This document shows, piece by piece, positions 49,613-58,659 of a DNA stretch of 64,000 bases; position 1 is the stretch's first letter; each line of letters starts with the position of its first letter. A program made the position numbers and the translations under genes. The notes below the pieces were generated by a model. That model saw only the letters and a program-made list of their open reading frames with translations. It was not told where the DNA came from and did no database searches. The stretch covers positions 62,001 through 126,000 of the forward strand of contig CAYLMK010000010.1 of NCBI GenBank assembly GCA_964384945.1, read 5' to 3'. The DNA is from S015-6 sp964384945. Lineage in GTDB: Bacteria > Desulfobacterota > DSWW01.

Positions 49613-52285
49613 TCATACCGGTTTTTCTTTCAGAAGGCTGCGAAGCACGGTCTGCAGGATGCCTCCGTTCCGGTAGTAATCGATCTCAACGACCGAGTCG
49701 AGCCGTGCCGTTGCGGAGAAGGAGAATTCCATGCCCTGGGCTTGCCGGGCGACTACTTGCACCTCTTTACCCGGTCGCAGGTTTTCGGCCAGCCCCAGGA
49801 TCGAGAATTGTTCCCTTCCGGTCAGGCCCAGGGAGCTTGCGCTCTGGCCCGGAAGGAACTGCAGGGGCAACACCCCCATTCCCACGAGGTTGCTTCTGTG
49901 GATGCGCTCGAAGCTCTCGGCCAGCACGGCCTTGACTCCGAGCAGGTAGGTGCCCTTGGCGGCCCAGTCCCGAGAACTGCCCGTGCCGTACTCCTTTCCC
50001 GCAAGCACGATCAGGGGAACGCCCATGGTCTGATACCGCAGGCTGGCATCGAAGATGGTCATGGGCTCCCCGTCCGGAAGGAACAGGGTCCAGGGGCCTT
50101 CACGACCCGGAACGAGCAGGTTGCGAAGCCGGATGTTGGCAAAGGTGCCTCGCAGCATGACGTTGTGGTTTCCCCGCCTGCTTCCGTAAGAATTGAAATC
50201 CACCGGCTGAATACCTCGATCGATCAGGTAGCGGCCCGCCGGGCTGTCCTCGGGGATCGAGCCGGCAGGCGAGATGTGGTCGGTCGTAACCGAGTCGCCT
50301 ACCATCACCAACACCCTTGCCTCCCGGATGTCCCGCGGCGGCTGGGGCTCGCGGGCCATACCGATGAAGAAGGGGGGCTCCTGAATGTAGGTTGATTCGG
50401 GATCCCACTGGTAGCTCTTGCCCTGAGGGACGTTGAGGGCCTGCCAGTTCTTGTCCCCCCGGTCGATCGTCGCGTACCGGCTGGTAAACATCTCCGAGGA
50501 GATCGAGTTCCGCATGGCGGTCTGTATTTCCTCCGGACCGGGCCAGAGTTCCTTGAGATAGACCGGCTTTCCCTCCGGATCGAACGCGAGAGGCTCTTGC
50601 GTGATGTCCAGGTCCACCCGGCCGGCCAGGGCGTAAGCGACGACCAGGATAGGGCTGGCCAGGAAGTTCGCCTTGACCTGGCCGTGGATCCGGGCCTCGA
50701 AGTTCCGGTTTCCGCTGAGAACGGCTGCGACCACGAGATCCTCGGCATCCACCGCCGAGCGGACCTCGTCCGGCAGGGGGCCGCTGTTTCCGATGCAGGT
50801 GGTGCATCCGAACCCCACGATGTGAAACCCCAGGGCCTCGAGCGGTTCGGTCAGGCCGGCCCGTTTCAGGTAGTCCTCGACGACCTGCGATCCCGGCGCC
50901 AGGCTGGTCTTCACGTAGGACGGCACCCCGAGTCCGCGGGCCACGGCCTTGCGGGCCAGAAGCCCGGCCCCGATCATGACGGAGGGGTTGGAGGTGTTCG
51001 TGCAGCTGGTGATGGCGGCGATCACGACCGAGCCGTCCTTGAGGGTCTTCTCAGCCGTGTCCTTGCCCGACGCAGCGCGGGGCTTCTTCCCGTAAATCGT
51101 TTCCAGGTCCCTGAGGAACTGGAACTTGACATCCTTGAGGGATATCCGGTCCTGCGGCCTCCGCGGGCCGGCCACGCTGGGTTCGAGCGTTCCCATGTCC
51201 AGTTCCACGACGTCGCTGTAAATCGGGTCCGGAGCCGATGGGTTGTGGAAGAGGCCCTGCTCCTTGCAGTAGCGTTCCACGAGGTCAACGTGCTCCCGGC
51301 CGCGCCCGGTCATTCGCAGATAGCTCAAGGTCTCCCCGTCGATCGGGAAGTACCCTGCCGTGGCCCCATACTCGGGCGACATGTTGGATACGGTGGCCCG
51401 GTCCGGAAGCGTGAGGCTGGAGATACCCGGGCCGAAGAACTCCACGAATTTATCTACCACGCCCTTCTTGCGCAGGATCTGGGTCACGGTCAGGACCAGA
51501 TCGGTGGCGGTGGCGCCGGGCGGCAGGGCCCCGGTCAGCCTCATTCCCACGACCTCCGGCACGAGCATGTAATAGGGCTGGCCCAGCATGACCGCCTCCG
51601 CCTCGATCCCTCCGACCCCCCATCCCAGCACGCCCAGCCCGTTGATCATCGTCGTGTGGGAGTCGGTTCCGACGAGGGTGTCGGGGTAGGCAACCCAGCG
51701 CTCTCCCCGTTTTCTAGCGTGTACGACCGCTGCCAGCAGCTCCAGGTTCACCTGATGGCAGATCCCTTGGGCAGGGGGCACGACCCGGAAGCCCTCGAAG
51801 GCCTGCTGCGCCCATTTGAGCAGTGTGTAGCGTTCTCGGTTGCGGTCGTATTCCATGGCCACGTTCAGGGAAAAAGCGGCCGCGCACCCGAAGGAGTCGA
51901 CCTGAACGGAATGGTCGATGACGAGGTCTGCCGGCACCACCGGGTTGATGCGGGCCGGGTCGCCTCCCATCCGCTGGGCCGCGGAGCGCATCGCGGCAAG
52001 GTCGACAACGGCGGGAACCCCCGTGAAATCCTGCAGCAGGACGCGGGTCGGCATGAAGGCGATCTCCTGCGGCTCTCCGCCCGGCCTCCAGCGGGCGAGG
52101 CGAAAAACATCCTGCTCGGTGGACGTGCCGGTCTCCACGTTTCTCAGCAGGTTCTCGAGCAGAACGCGGATCGAGAACGGCAGGGAGTCGATTCGGATGC
52201 CGGCTGCGCTCTCCAAAGCAAGCAGGGAATGGAACAGAATCCTCCGGCCGTCGGGCGTCTGCAACTCTCGCTGCGTGTCCTTCAT
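49613..52285 (-). CDS. acnA: Aconitate hydratase, AcnA type
   Basis: The 890-residue enzyme interconverts citrate and isocitrate. The 4Fe-4S ligands are C428 in AITSCTNTSNP and C494/C497 in GCTTCIGNSG; the swivel domain near the end carries KEYGTGSSRDWAAKG. Full-length AcnA/IRP class, which can also bind mRNA when the cluster is lost. GGAGGAAG precedes the ATG. It is separated by 152 bases from the ACT gene upstream, so it may have its own promoter. Confidence 0.96.
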   Translation of the reverse strand: MKDTQRELQTPDGRRILFHSLLALESAAGIRIDSLPFSIRVLLENLLRNVETGTSTEQDVFRLARWRPGGEPQEIAFMPTRVLLQDFTGVPAVVDLAAMRSAAQRMGGDPARINPVVPADLVIDHSVQVDSFGCAAAFSLNVAMEYDRNRERYTLLKWAQQAFEGFRVVPPAQGICHQVNLELLAAVVHARKRGERWVAYPDTLVGTDSHTTMINGLGVLGWGVGGIEAEAVMLGQPYYMLVPEVVGMRLTGALPPGATATDLVLTVTQILRKKGVVDKFVEFFGPGISSLTLPDRATVSNMSPEYGATAGYFPIDGETLSYLRMTGRGREHVDLVERYCKEQGLFHNPSAPDPIYSDVVELDMGTLEPSVAGPRRPQDRISLKDVKFQFLRDLETIYGKKPRAASGKDTAEKTLKDGSVVIAAITSCTNTSNPSVMIGAGLLARKAVARGLGVPSYVKTSLAPGSQVVEDYLKRAGLTEPLEALGFHIVGFGCTTCIGNSGPLPDEVRSAVDAEDLVVAAVLSGNRNFEARIHGQVKANFLASPILVVAYALAGRVDLDITQEPLAFDPEGKPVYLKELWPGPEEIQTAMRNSISSEMFTSRYATIDRGDKNWQALNVPQGKSYQWDPESTYIQEPPFFIGMAREPQPPRDIREARVLVMVGDSVTTDHISPAGSIPEDSPAGRYLIDRGIQPVDFNSYGSRRGNHNVMLRGTFANIRLRNLLVPGREGPWTLFLPDGEPMTIFDASLRYQTMGVPLIVLAGKEYGTGSSRDWAAKGTYLLGVKAVLAESFERIHRSNLVGMGVLPLQFLPGQSASSLGLTGREQFSILGLAENLRPGKEVQVVARQAQGMEFSFSATARLDSVVEIDYYRNGGILQTVLRSLLKEKPV

Positions 52286-52437
52286 CTTCCTCCGTCCTTG
52301 CGAAAAGGGGTGCGCTGTATCTTTCCCTGAAAGGCTCGCCGCCTATACGGGTTGGATGCACCACCGGCCGGATTCGTTCGCAAATCGGCCTGCCGGGGCG
52401 GGAGGAGGCGGGCGAAAAGGCGGGTATTTCCGGCACT

Positions 52438-52863
52438 TCAGAGGTGGTGCAATTCCTCTTCGTAGATCCGGAACCCGGCGTCCCGGGCGATCCTGCGCGC
52501 GGCCTCGAGGTCCTCTACCTCGAGGATGAGGATCGCCCTCTCGCCCGGCTTCTCTACGAAGCCGGAGGCGTCCTTTACGTTCAAACCCTTCCTGGCGAAG
52601 GCCTCCAGCGCTGCGTGCAGCCCACCCGGCCGGTCCTCCATTACGAGGGCAACCACCTCCTGGAGGCTTGCCGAAAGCTCCCGCTTCTTGAGTGCCTGGT
52701 AGGCCCGGTCCGGCCGGTCCACGATCAGCTTGACCAGGCCGAAGTTGCCCGCGCTTGCGATCGTGACCGATCGTATGTTGATCCGCTCCTCCGAGAGGAC
52801 TTCCGTTACGTGCGCCAGGTGCCCGGGCCGGTTCTCGAGGAATACGACTACTTGCTTTGCCAC
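52438..52863 (-). CDS. Double ACT-domain protein
   Basis: The 141-residue protein consists of two ACT domains (about 4-70 and 72-138), starting VVVFLENRPGHLAHVTEVL and VVALVMEDRPGGLHAAL. It likely senses an amino acid or aromatic acid for the adjacent ligase. The start is GTG at 52863, 8 bases after the ligase stop, with GGAGTGA upstream. This ligase-ACT pair is common beside indolepyruvate oxidoreductase genes, which are absent here. Confidence 0.9.
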   Translation of the reverse strand: MAKQVVVFLENRPGHLAHVTEVLSEERINIRSVTIASAGNFGLVKLIVDRPDRAYQALKKRELSASLQEVVALVMEDRPGGLHAALEAFARKGLNVKDASGFVEKPGERAILILEVEDLEAARRIARDAGFRIYEEELHHL

Positions 52864-52871
52864 GGTTCCGG

Positions 52872-54173
52872 TCACTCCTTCGGGCGGTTGTCGATGACCC
52901 GCAGGGCCTTCCCCTCGGCCGCGGGAATCGTTCCCGGCTCCACCAGCTCCACCTTCGGCGTCACCAGGATCTCGTCCCGAAGGTGCCGGCTGATCTTTGC
53001 CCGCAAGGCCTCGAGACCCTCGAGGCCCTTGGCGAGGAGGGCCGAGGTCACCTCGATCCGTACGGTCATTCGATCCACCGGGCCGTCCCGGTCGAGCAGG
53101 ATGAGGTAGTTGTTGCCCACCTCCTCGAGTCCCATCAGGACCTGCTCCACCTGAATCGGGTAGACGTTCACCCCCTTGACGATCACCATGTCGTCGGAGC
53201 GGCCCTTGATCCGGGAGAGCCGGCGATGGGCCCTGCCGCAGGAGCAGGTTCCGGGCAGCGCCATGGCGAGGTCCCTCGTCCGGTACCGGATCAGAGGCAT
53301 CGCCTCCCGCCTGAGCGTGGTCAGAACGATCTCTCCGGTCTCCCCCTCGGGCATGGGCTCCAGGGTCTGCGGGTCCACCACCTCGAGGATGTAGCTGTCT
53401 TCCCACAGATGGATCCCGCTCTTGTGCGGGCATTCGAAGGCCACCCCCGGGCCGTTCATCTCGGAGAGCCCGTAGGAGTTCACGGCGAATACGCCATAGG
53501 CCTCCTCGATGCGGGCCCGCACCTCCTCCGAGTGCGGTTCGGCGCCCACGACCAGGATCCGCAGGGAGGTATCGTTCTTGGGATCGATGCCCATCTCGTC
53601 AAAGGTCTCGAGCAGCTTGAGCGAATAGCTGGGGATGATGTGGGCCACGGTCGTGCCGAACTGCTGCATGAAGGCGATCTGGCGCTTGCTGTTTCCGATG
53701 CCCATGGGAATGACCATGACGCCGATCTTCTCGGCCCCGTAGTGGAGCCCGAGACCCCCGGTGAAGAGCCCGTAGCTCATCATGTTCTGGAAGACATCGG
53801 TCTGCCTCACGCCGGCCATGTACAGGCACCTGGCGACGAGGTCGGTCCACCGGTCGATGTCCGTGCGGGTGTGATAGACCACGGTGGCGGTCCCCGTGGT
53901 CCCGGAGGAGGCGTGCATCCGGACCACCTCGCTCTTGTCCACGGCCAGAAACCCGTCCGGAAAGCCGGCCCGGAGATCCTGCTTGGTCGTGAAGGGCAGG
54001 CGCCTGAGATCCTCGAGGCTCTTGACCTTCTCGGGTGCGATTCCGTTCTCGGCGAAGGCCTGCTTGTAGAAAGGAGCCCTTGCCGCCGCCTGAAGCGTCT
54101 TCCTCAGCCTGGCAAGCTGGAGGGCCTCGAGATCCTCCCTCGGCAGCAGCTCGATTTCCTTGTCCCAGAACAC
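52872..54173 (-). CDS. paaK: Phenylacetate-CoA ligase-like enzyme
   Basis: The 433-residue AMP-forming ligase has the ATP loop SSGTTGTATVVYHT, YGLSEMNGPGVAFEC, the YRTRDLA hinge region and IKGRSDDMVIVKGVNVYP. It activates phenylacetate or a similar aryl acid to its CoA ester. The start is taken as the GTG at 54173 (VFWDKEIELLPRE), giving the usual family length; longer frames add sequence unlike the family. It is co-transcribed with the ACT gene. Confidence 0.9.
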   Translation of the reverse strand: MFWDKEIELLPREDLEALQLARLRKTLQAAARAPFYKQAFAENGIAPEKVKSLEDLRRLPFTTKQDLRAGFPDGFLAVDKSEVVRMHASSGTTGTATVVYHTRTDIDRWTDLVARCLYMAGVRQTDVFQNMMSYGLFTGGLGLHYGAEKIGVMVIPMGIGNSKRQIAFMQQFGTTVAHIIPSYSLKLLETFDEMGIDPKNDTSLRILVVGAEPHSEEVRARIEEAYGVFAVNSYGLSEMNGPGVAFECPHKSGIHLWEDSYILEVVDPQTLEPMPEGETGEIVLTTLRREAMPLIRYRTRDLAMALPGTCSCGRAHRRLSRIKGRSDDMVIVKGVNVYPIQVEQVLMGLEEVGNNYLILLDRDGPVDRMTVRIEVTSALLAKGLEGLEALRAKISRHLRDEILVTPKVELVEPGTIPAAEGKALRVIDNRPKE

Positions 54174-54993
54174 CCTTCCGAAGCCTCCACCCTCCGTTTC
54201 CTTTCCGGATATCTCATCACCATTTCGAGGGAAAAGCAATCGAAGCAGGCGCCGCGCGCTCTCGCAACGGGGTCCGTCGACCACGTCTTCCTGATCACCC
54301 TTCTGGGCGAGATCCCGGACCGCCGACGCGCCCTGGCCGAGTTCCGGCGCGCAGTCCGTCTAAGAACTCCTGTTGCGCAGGCCGTTCAAGGAGGTTGTCC
54401 GGGTGGTGACTGCTTCATGGGTCTGCAATCGGCTTGCCGACTCTTCCCTGTGGGGCGGTTATCCAGGTTTCGGTACCTGCCCGAAACATGGAAAAACCAA
54501 GTTCAACCTCTCGATCAGACACCGATACGAAAAAGGGCCGGTCTGGGAGCACCGGCTTCTGCATGAAGCATGGACTCTGTATCCGTTACCCCAACAGGCC
54601 AATGCAGAACCATGACCTGCCGCGTTCCGTTGATCCAGGCGTTCTTCCGGCAAGGAACGTCGCAAGGATCGGTACATCTGCCGATTTTGGCGATGGGCAT
54701 CTCACGACAGCATCCGGGCAAAGCAGTTGAAAGCCTGGAAATATACAGAAACAGGGACGTCTCCTCCATGTATTCCGCCCTTTGGCATGCTCCTTGCTCG
54801 TACCCGGGACAACGAGGAAGGCTTCGGTCAAAGCCCAGCGGGACCGAATCCCAATCACAATGCGGGGAGGAGGTGATGGCATGATTTTGCGTTGTGGACC
54901 GGTTTGATCGTGGGTGACGAAAGCCGCTTGAGATTCAAATGCTTCAAATGGTAAGGCCCTGTCGATCTGAAACTGTATGGTGAGGAGGTACAA
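54174..54993. other. Disturbed non-coding stretch upstream of the DUF2202 gene
   Basis: Apart from the methyltransferase relic no gene is recognised. Base composition falls from GC-rich to nearly even toward 54900. The DUF2202 gene's ribosome-binding site (GAGGAGG, 54980-54986) closes the stretch. It looks like a scar between native and imported DNA. Confidence 0.45.
54244..54360 (+). pseudogene. Relic of a SAM methyltransferase
   Basis: One frame reads a piece that fits the middle of a Methyltransf_11 protein: RALATG-SVDHVFLITLLGEI-PDRRRALAEFRRAV. In intact relatives this is followed by LKPGG, which is absent here; no start or SAM motif I lies upstream in frame. It overlaps the 5' end of the leftward ligase region. 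Probably a decayed fragment. Confidence 0.42.
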
Positions 54994-55743
54994 ATGAAAA
55001 GAATGTCGGGAATGGTAATCGCAATTGCGCTCATGCTCGCACCGGTATCAATGGTTATGGCTGGCGGCGATCAGAATCGGGGCGACACCGGCATAGGCGA
55101 AACCCATGAGAACGCGTGTGAAAACCAACCATGTTTTGCAACCGCGCCACAGCCAGGCACCGCGGAGACACTCATCAGCAACGCTCCTGAAGCGACCGCC
55201 GTGCTTCAGCAAAGTGAAATCGATCATTTACTGTTCATCCGTGAAGAAGAGAAATTGGCGAGGGATGTATATCGCGTTCTCTATGCAGAATGGGGGAATC
55301 TTGTTTTTGCCAACATTGCAGAAAGCGAACAGGCGCACATGGACGCCATGGCGAACCTGCTCGACTTCTATGGCGTTGATGATCCGGTGACGAGCGACGA
55401 GACCGGCGCGTTCACAAGCGACTCTGTTCGTGATCTGTTTGAAGAGCTTACGGAACGAGGTTCAATCTCTAACGCTGAGGCGCTCTTGGTCGGGGGTTTC
55501 ATCGAGGAATATGACATTCTTGACATCTGGGCAGCCTCTGACGCGACGGACGAGGAACGCATAAAACGAGTCTATCAGAACCTCTATGAAGGCTCTTACA
55601 ACCACTTGGACGCGTTCGTGCATAACTATGAGTCATTGACCGGCGGCGTCTACACAACTCAGTTGTTGACGGGAGACCAGTATGAGTATGTGACGACTTT
55701 TGTAACGCAGGCGAGACAGGCACAGGAGCCTAAACGGAAGTAA
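54994..55743 (+). CDS. Secreted DUF2202 (ferritin-like) protein
   Basis: The 249-residue protein has a signal peptide (cleaved near VMAGG, residue 24) and a DUF2202 domain: EEKLARDVYRVLYAEWG, NIAESEQAHMDAM, LLVGGFIEEYDILDI and YNHLDAFV. The Glu/His pattern over four helices is that of ferritin-like di-iron folds; the role is unknown. Codon use and GC are clearly lower than in the neighbours, suggesting transfer. GAGGAGG precedes the ATG, and a strong terminator follows. Confidence 0.9.
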   Translation: MKRMSGMVIAIALMLAPVSMVMAGGDQNRGDTGIGETHENACENQPCFATAPQPGTAETLISNAPEATAVLQQSEIDHLLFIREEEKLARDVYRVLYAEWGNLVFANIAESEQAHMDAMANLLDFYGVDDPVTSDETGAFTSDSVRDLFEELTERGSISNAEALLVGGFIEEYDILDIWAASDATDEERIKRVYQNLYEGSYNHLDAFVHNYESLTGGVYTTQLLTGDQYEYVTTFVTQARQAQEPKRK

Positions 55744-55811
55744 ACCTAATGGCTTTGGGAGAAGAGCAGTATAGGGAATGAGCAGGCCGCCAGCGGAATT
55801 CTGAACGGAAA

Positions 55812-55843
55812 GGCAGGGTTCAGAGGCAACCCTGCCTTTTTTT
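55812..55843 (+). terminator. Rho-independent terminator after the DUF2202 gene
   Basis: GGCAGGGTT (55812-55820), 7-base loop, AACCCTGCC (55828-55836), then TTTTTTT. A perfect 9-bp stem with a U-run, the clearest intrinsic terminator in the window. Confidence 0.93.
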
Positions 55844-56182
55844 GTCTATCATCATAGGAGGACGGCAAACCCTCACTATTCCAGAATCAGACGGGAGACG
55901 GACTTGTTCCGATCGTACGGTGCGTCAGTGCGACGCCTTGCATGGGCCCTTTTCACCGGCCTGCGAAGAATGCACGAGGGTCAGGACCTGTGAGGAGGGC
56001 CGGTTCGGAATCCTCATGGACGCAGGGCCGGATCGTCGCTGCCGCATACGGTCAGGCCCAGCGCGGCCGCGAACCCGAGGACTGCGCAGGAACGCGGAAA
56101 CCGCGCGACCCGGCCGTTCATGATCCGGCCCCCCTTCTCTTTCTTGCGGCCGGCAGGGGCGCGCCCCAAGAGAAACATCCGG
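55844..56182. other. Intergenic region between convergent genes
   Basis: No convincing gene. A short frame beginning near 55842 holds a Cys-rich piece (CSDRTVRQC, CEECTRVRTC) but ends in low-complexity Arg-rich sequence and has no ribosome-binding site. Confidence 0.4.
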
Positions 56183-58591
56183 TCACAACCGCTGTTCCGT
56201 TCGAGCGATGATCGAGTCCTGAAGGCCCTTGCTCAGGTCCACGAAGTAGGCGCTGTAGCCGGCCACCCGGACCAGCAGGTTGGCGTACTCCGTCGGGCGG
56301 GCCTGGGCGTCGATCAGGGTTTGCCTGTCCACGACGTTGAACTGGATCTGGCTCACGCCGAGATCTCCCCAGGCGCGAAGATACTGGATGAACAGTTCCT
56401 TTTTCTCTCCCTCCAGGGCCTGGGGCGGGAACTTCTGGTTGAGCAGGTGATTGTGGGTCCGCACCGTGCTCACCTTGGAAGCGGATTTGAGCACTGCGGT
56501 GGGCCCTTGGCGATCCATGCCGAAGACCGGCGAAAGCGTGGCGTCGGCGAGGGGCTCGCCGGCCCTGCGGCCGTCCGGAGTGGCCGGCACGATGGCGCCG
56601 GACGCGTACGTTGCGGAGATCCCGCTTCCGTCCCCGCGGCAGGGATAGCCGAAGCGGTTCCTGAACCCCATCATGACCTCTGCGGTCCGATGGTGAACCT
56701 CGACCGCGATCCGGTCGACGTAGTCATCGTCGTTGCCGTACTTGGGCGCGCGAAGCATGAGCCGGCGGATCTCCTCGTAGCCCTCCCAGTTCGCGGCCAT
56801 GGCCTCGAGCAGCGTCTTCATGGTCACCTTCCTGTCCTCGAAGACGACCTTCTTCAGGGCCGCGATCGAGTCCGCCACGTTCGAAGGGCCCAGGATGATG
56901 CAGAAATCGGAGACCGCCGAGGGATAACCCCACTTTCGGCAGTCCTGGCCCCGTTCGATGCAGCCGTCGAGCAGGGCGGAGTAGAAGGGCCGCGGAAGGT
57001 ATTTTTCGTACAAAGATTGGCAGATGTTCTGGACCGCGCAAAGCCGCTGGAAGGCAAACCGAACCTGCTCCAGATAGGCCTCCATGACATCGTCCGCGGA
57101 CCGGAAGGTCAGGGGGTCCGGAGTGCGAGCGCCGACCTGTTCGCCCGTCAGAGGATTCACCCCCTGGGTCATGGCGTAGGTCAGGGCCAGGGGCAGGTTC
57201 ATGCCGCCCAAGGCCCTGCGGGCGATGTTCTTGCCCGGCAGCTCGATGTAGACACAGCCTGTTACAGCATAGTCGCGCGCATCCCTGGGCGGCACGTTCC
57301 AGCCTTCGAGCAAGGGGAGCAGTGCCTTGTCGTTGAAGAAGGAGGGGTAGCCGATGCCTGTCCGGATCACATCGGCCGCCTTGTCGAGCAGCTCGCGCCG
57401 TGTCCCGTCGTGGTACCGGATCACGATGGAGGGCTCGGGCGTCCGCATGGTGAGTGCGGTTTCCAGGACCAGGTAGGTCATTTCGTTGAGCACGTCGTTT
57501 CCTTCCTCGTCCACGCCGCCCAGCGTGATGGCCTGCAGCGAAGCGACCCCGCCGTAGATGGCCGAGAGGGTGGGCGAGTAGATCAGGCCCAGTTCGTGGA
57601 ACTTGACCCAGAGGAGCTGCAGCAGCTCGAGGGCCTCCTCCCGGGTGATGCGGTTGTGCCGGATGTCGCTCTCCAGGTAAGGGCCGAAGACCTTGTCGAA
57701 CCGGACGCCGATGCCCAGGGTCGAATACTCGAGGTACCGGACCACGTGGAGGATGAAGAAGGATTGAAGGGCCTCGTGCAGGGTCTCGGGAGGGTGTTCC
57801 GGCACCTTCTCGCAGATCCGGGCGATGGTCTCGAGACGCTTCCTGTCCTCCGGATCGGCCGCCAGCCCCGCCTTCGTTCGGGCCATCTCCGCGTAGCGCC
57901 CGGCGTAAGCAACGACCGCCTTCAGGGCGATGATGACCGCCTGGAGGAACTCCTTCTGGTCGATGTAGTCAAGAGGCACGGTCCGGTCGATCTCGGCCAG
58001 CCTCGCCTCGGCCTCCCGGATGAGGCCCCTGAGCCCGACGCGGAAGATCTTCTCATAGTTCGGTATGCCCAGCTCGGACCAGTGAGACCAGGAGCCTGCG
58101 CTCATCTTCGACATCTTCCAGTAGTCCAGCACCTCCCCGGTGAACATCTTCTGCTGGATGTCGCTCATGGACCTGCCCTTCCAGTAGCCGATGAGCTCGT
58201 CCAGCTTCCTGCGGCCTTCCTCGTCGAGCAGCGTGCTCGCCTCCGGTTCCTCGACGATGCGCCTGACCGAACGCCAGTTCATGTCGATGCCGAAGTAGAG
58301 CGCCTCGGGCGCGGACATGCTGTTTCCCACGATGCGTTCGTGATCCTGGATGTAGAGGTCCATCCCGGTGAGGATCCGCTCGAGCGCCTTGGCGCGACGG
58401 AGAACCATGGGCTCCCCCTCGGTCTCCCTGTACGACTCGGTCAGCAGGATGGACCGCTTGAGGTCGAGCCGGATCCCCGGACGGTACATTCCCTTCTCGG
58501 CGTCTTCCTTCCGGCCGGCCTTGCGGATGTTGCGAACCGCCTTGACGACCAGCTTGCTCCGGATGGTGTCGGTTGCCGTGCCTGCCGCCAT
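56183..58591 (-). CDS. Glycyl radical enzyme (pyruvate formate-lyase family), substrate unassigned
   Basis: The 802-residue protein has both hallmarks of the family: the active-site cysteine C446 in YAVTGCVYIELPG and the C-terminal glycyl radical loop VRVAGYSAYFVDL with G778. Diol dehydratases and choline lyases usually have GCVEP at the cysteine, so GCVYIE marks another subgroup, and I cannot name the substrate. These enzymes need a radical SAM activase; none is encoded within the flanking 8 kb on the right, and the genes to the left do not look like activases. GGGGAGGGAC precedes the ATG at 58591. Confidence 0.92.
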   Translation of the reverse strand: MAAGTATDTIRSKLVVKAVRNIRKAGRKEDAEKGMYRPGIRLDLKRSILLTESYRETEGEPMVLRRAKALERILTGMDLYIQDHERIVGNSMSAPEALYFGIDMNWRSVRRIVEEPEASTLLDEEGRRKLDELIGYWKGRSMSDIQQKMFTGEVLDYWKMSKMSAGSWSHWSELGIPNYEKIFRVGLRGLIREAEARLAEIDRTVPLDYIDQKEFLQAVIIALKAVVAYAGRYAEMARTKAGLAADPEDRKRLETIARICEKVPEHPPETLHEALQSFFILHVVRYLEYSTLGIGVRFDKVFGPYLESDIRHNRITREEALELLQLLWVKFHELGLIYSPTLSAIYGGVASLQAITLGGVDEEGNDVLNEMTYLVLETALTMRTPEPSIVIRYHDGTRRELLDKAADVIRTGIGYPSFFNDKALLPLLEGWNVPPRDARDYAVTGCVYIELPGKNIARRALGGMNLPLALTYAMTQGVNPLTGEQVGARTPDPLTFRSADDVMEAYLEQVRFAFQRLCAVQNICQSLYEKYLPRPFYSALLDGCIERGQDCRKWGYPSAVSDFCIILGPSNVADSIAALKKVVFEDRKVTMKTLLEAMAANWEGYEEIRRLMLRAPKYGNDDDYVDRIAVEVHHRTAEVMMGFRNRFGYPCRGDGSGISATYASGAIVPATPDGRRAGEPLADATLSPVFGMDRQGPTAVLKSASKVSTVRTHNHLLNQKFPPQALEGEKKELFIQYLRAWGDLGVSQIQFNVVDRQTLIDAQARPTEYANLLVRVAGYSAYFVDLSKGLQDSIIARTEQRL

Positions 58592-58659
58592 GTCCCTCCC
58601 CCTGTCTGCGGTTCCGTCGATGAACGCCGGCCTTCTTGACCGGTCACGTCAAGGCGATC

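Noticed and set aside
55842..56123. Small Cys-containing frame after the DUF2202 terminator
   Set aside because: Six cysteines in the middle looked interesting, but there is no ribosome-binding site and the last third is Arg-rich low-complexity sequence.
56120..58639. An 839-codon plus-strand frame
   Set aside because: Antisense to the glycyl radical enzyme, whose catalytic motifs are unmistakable.
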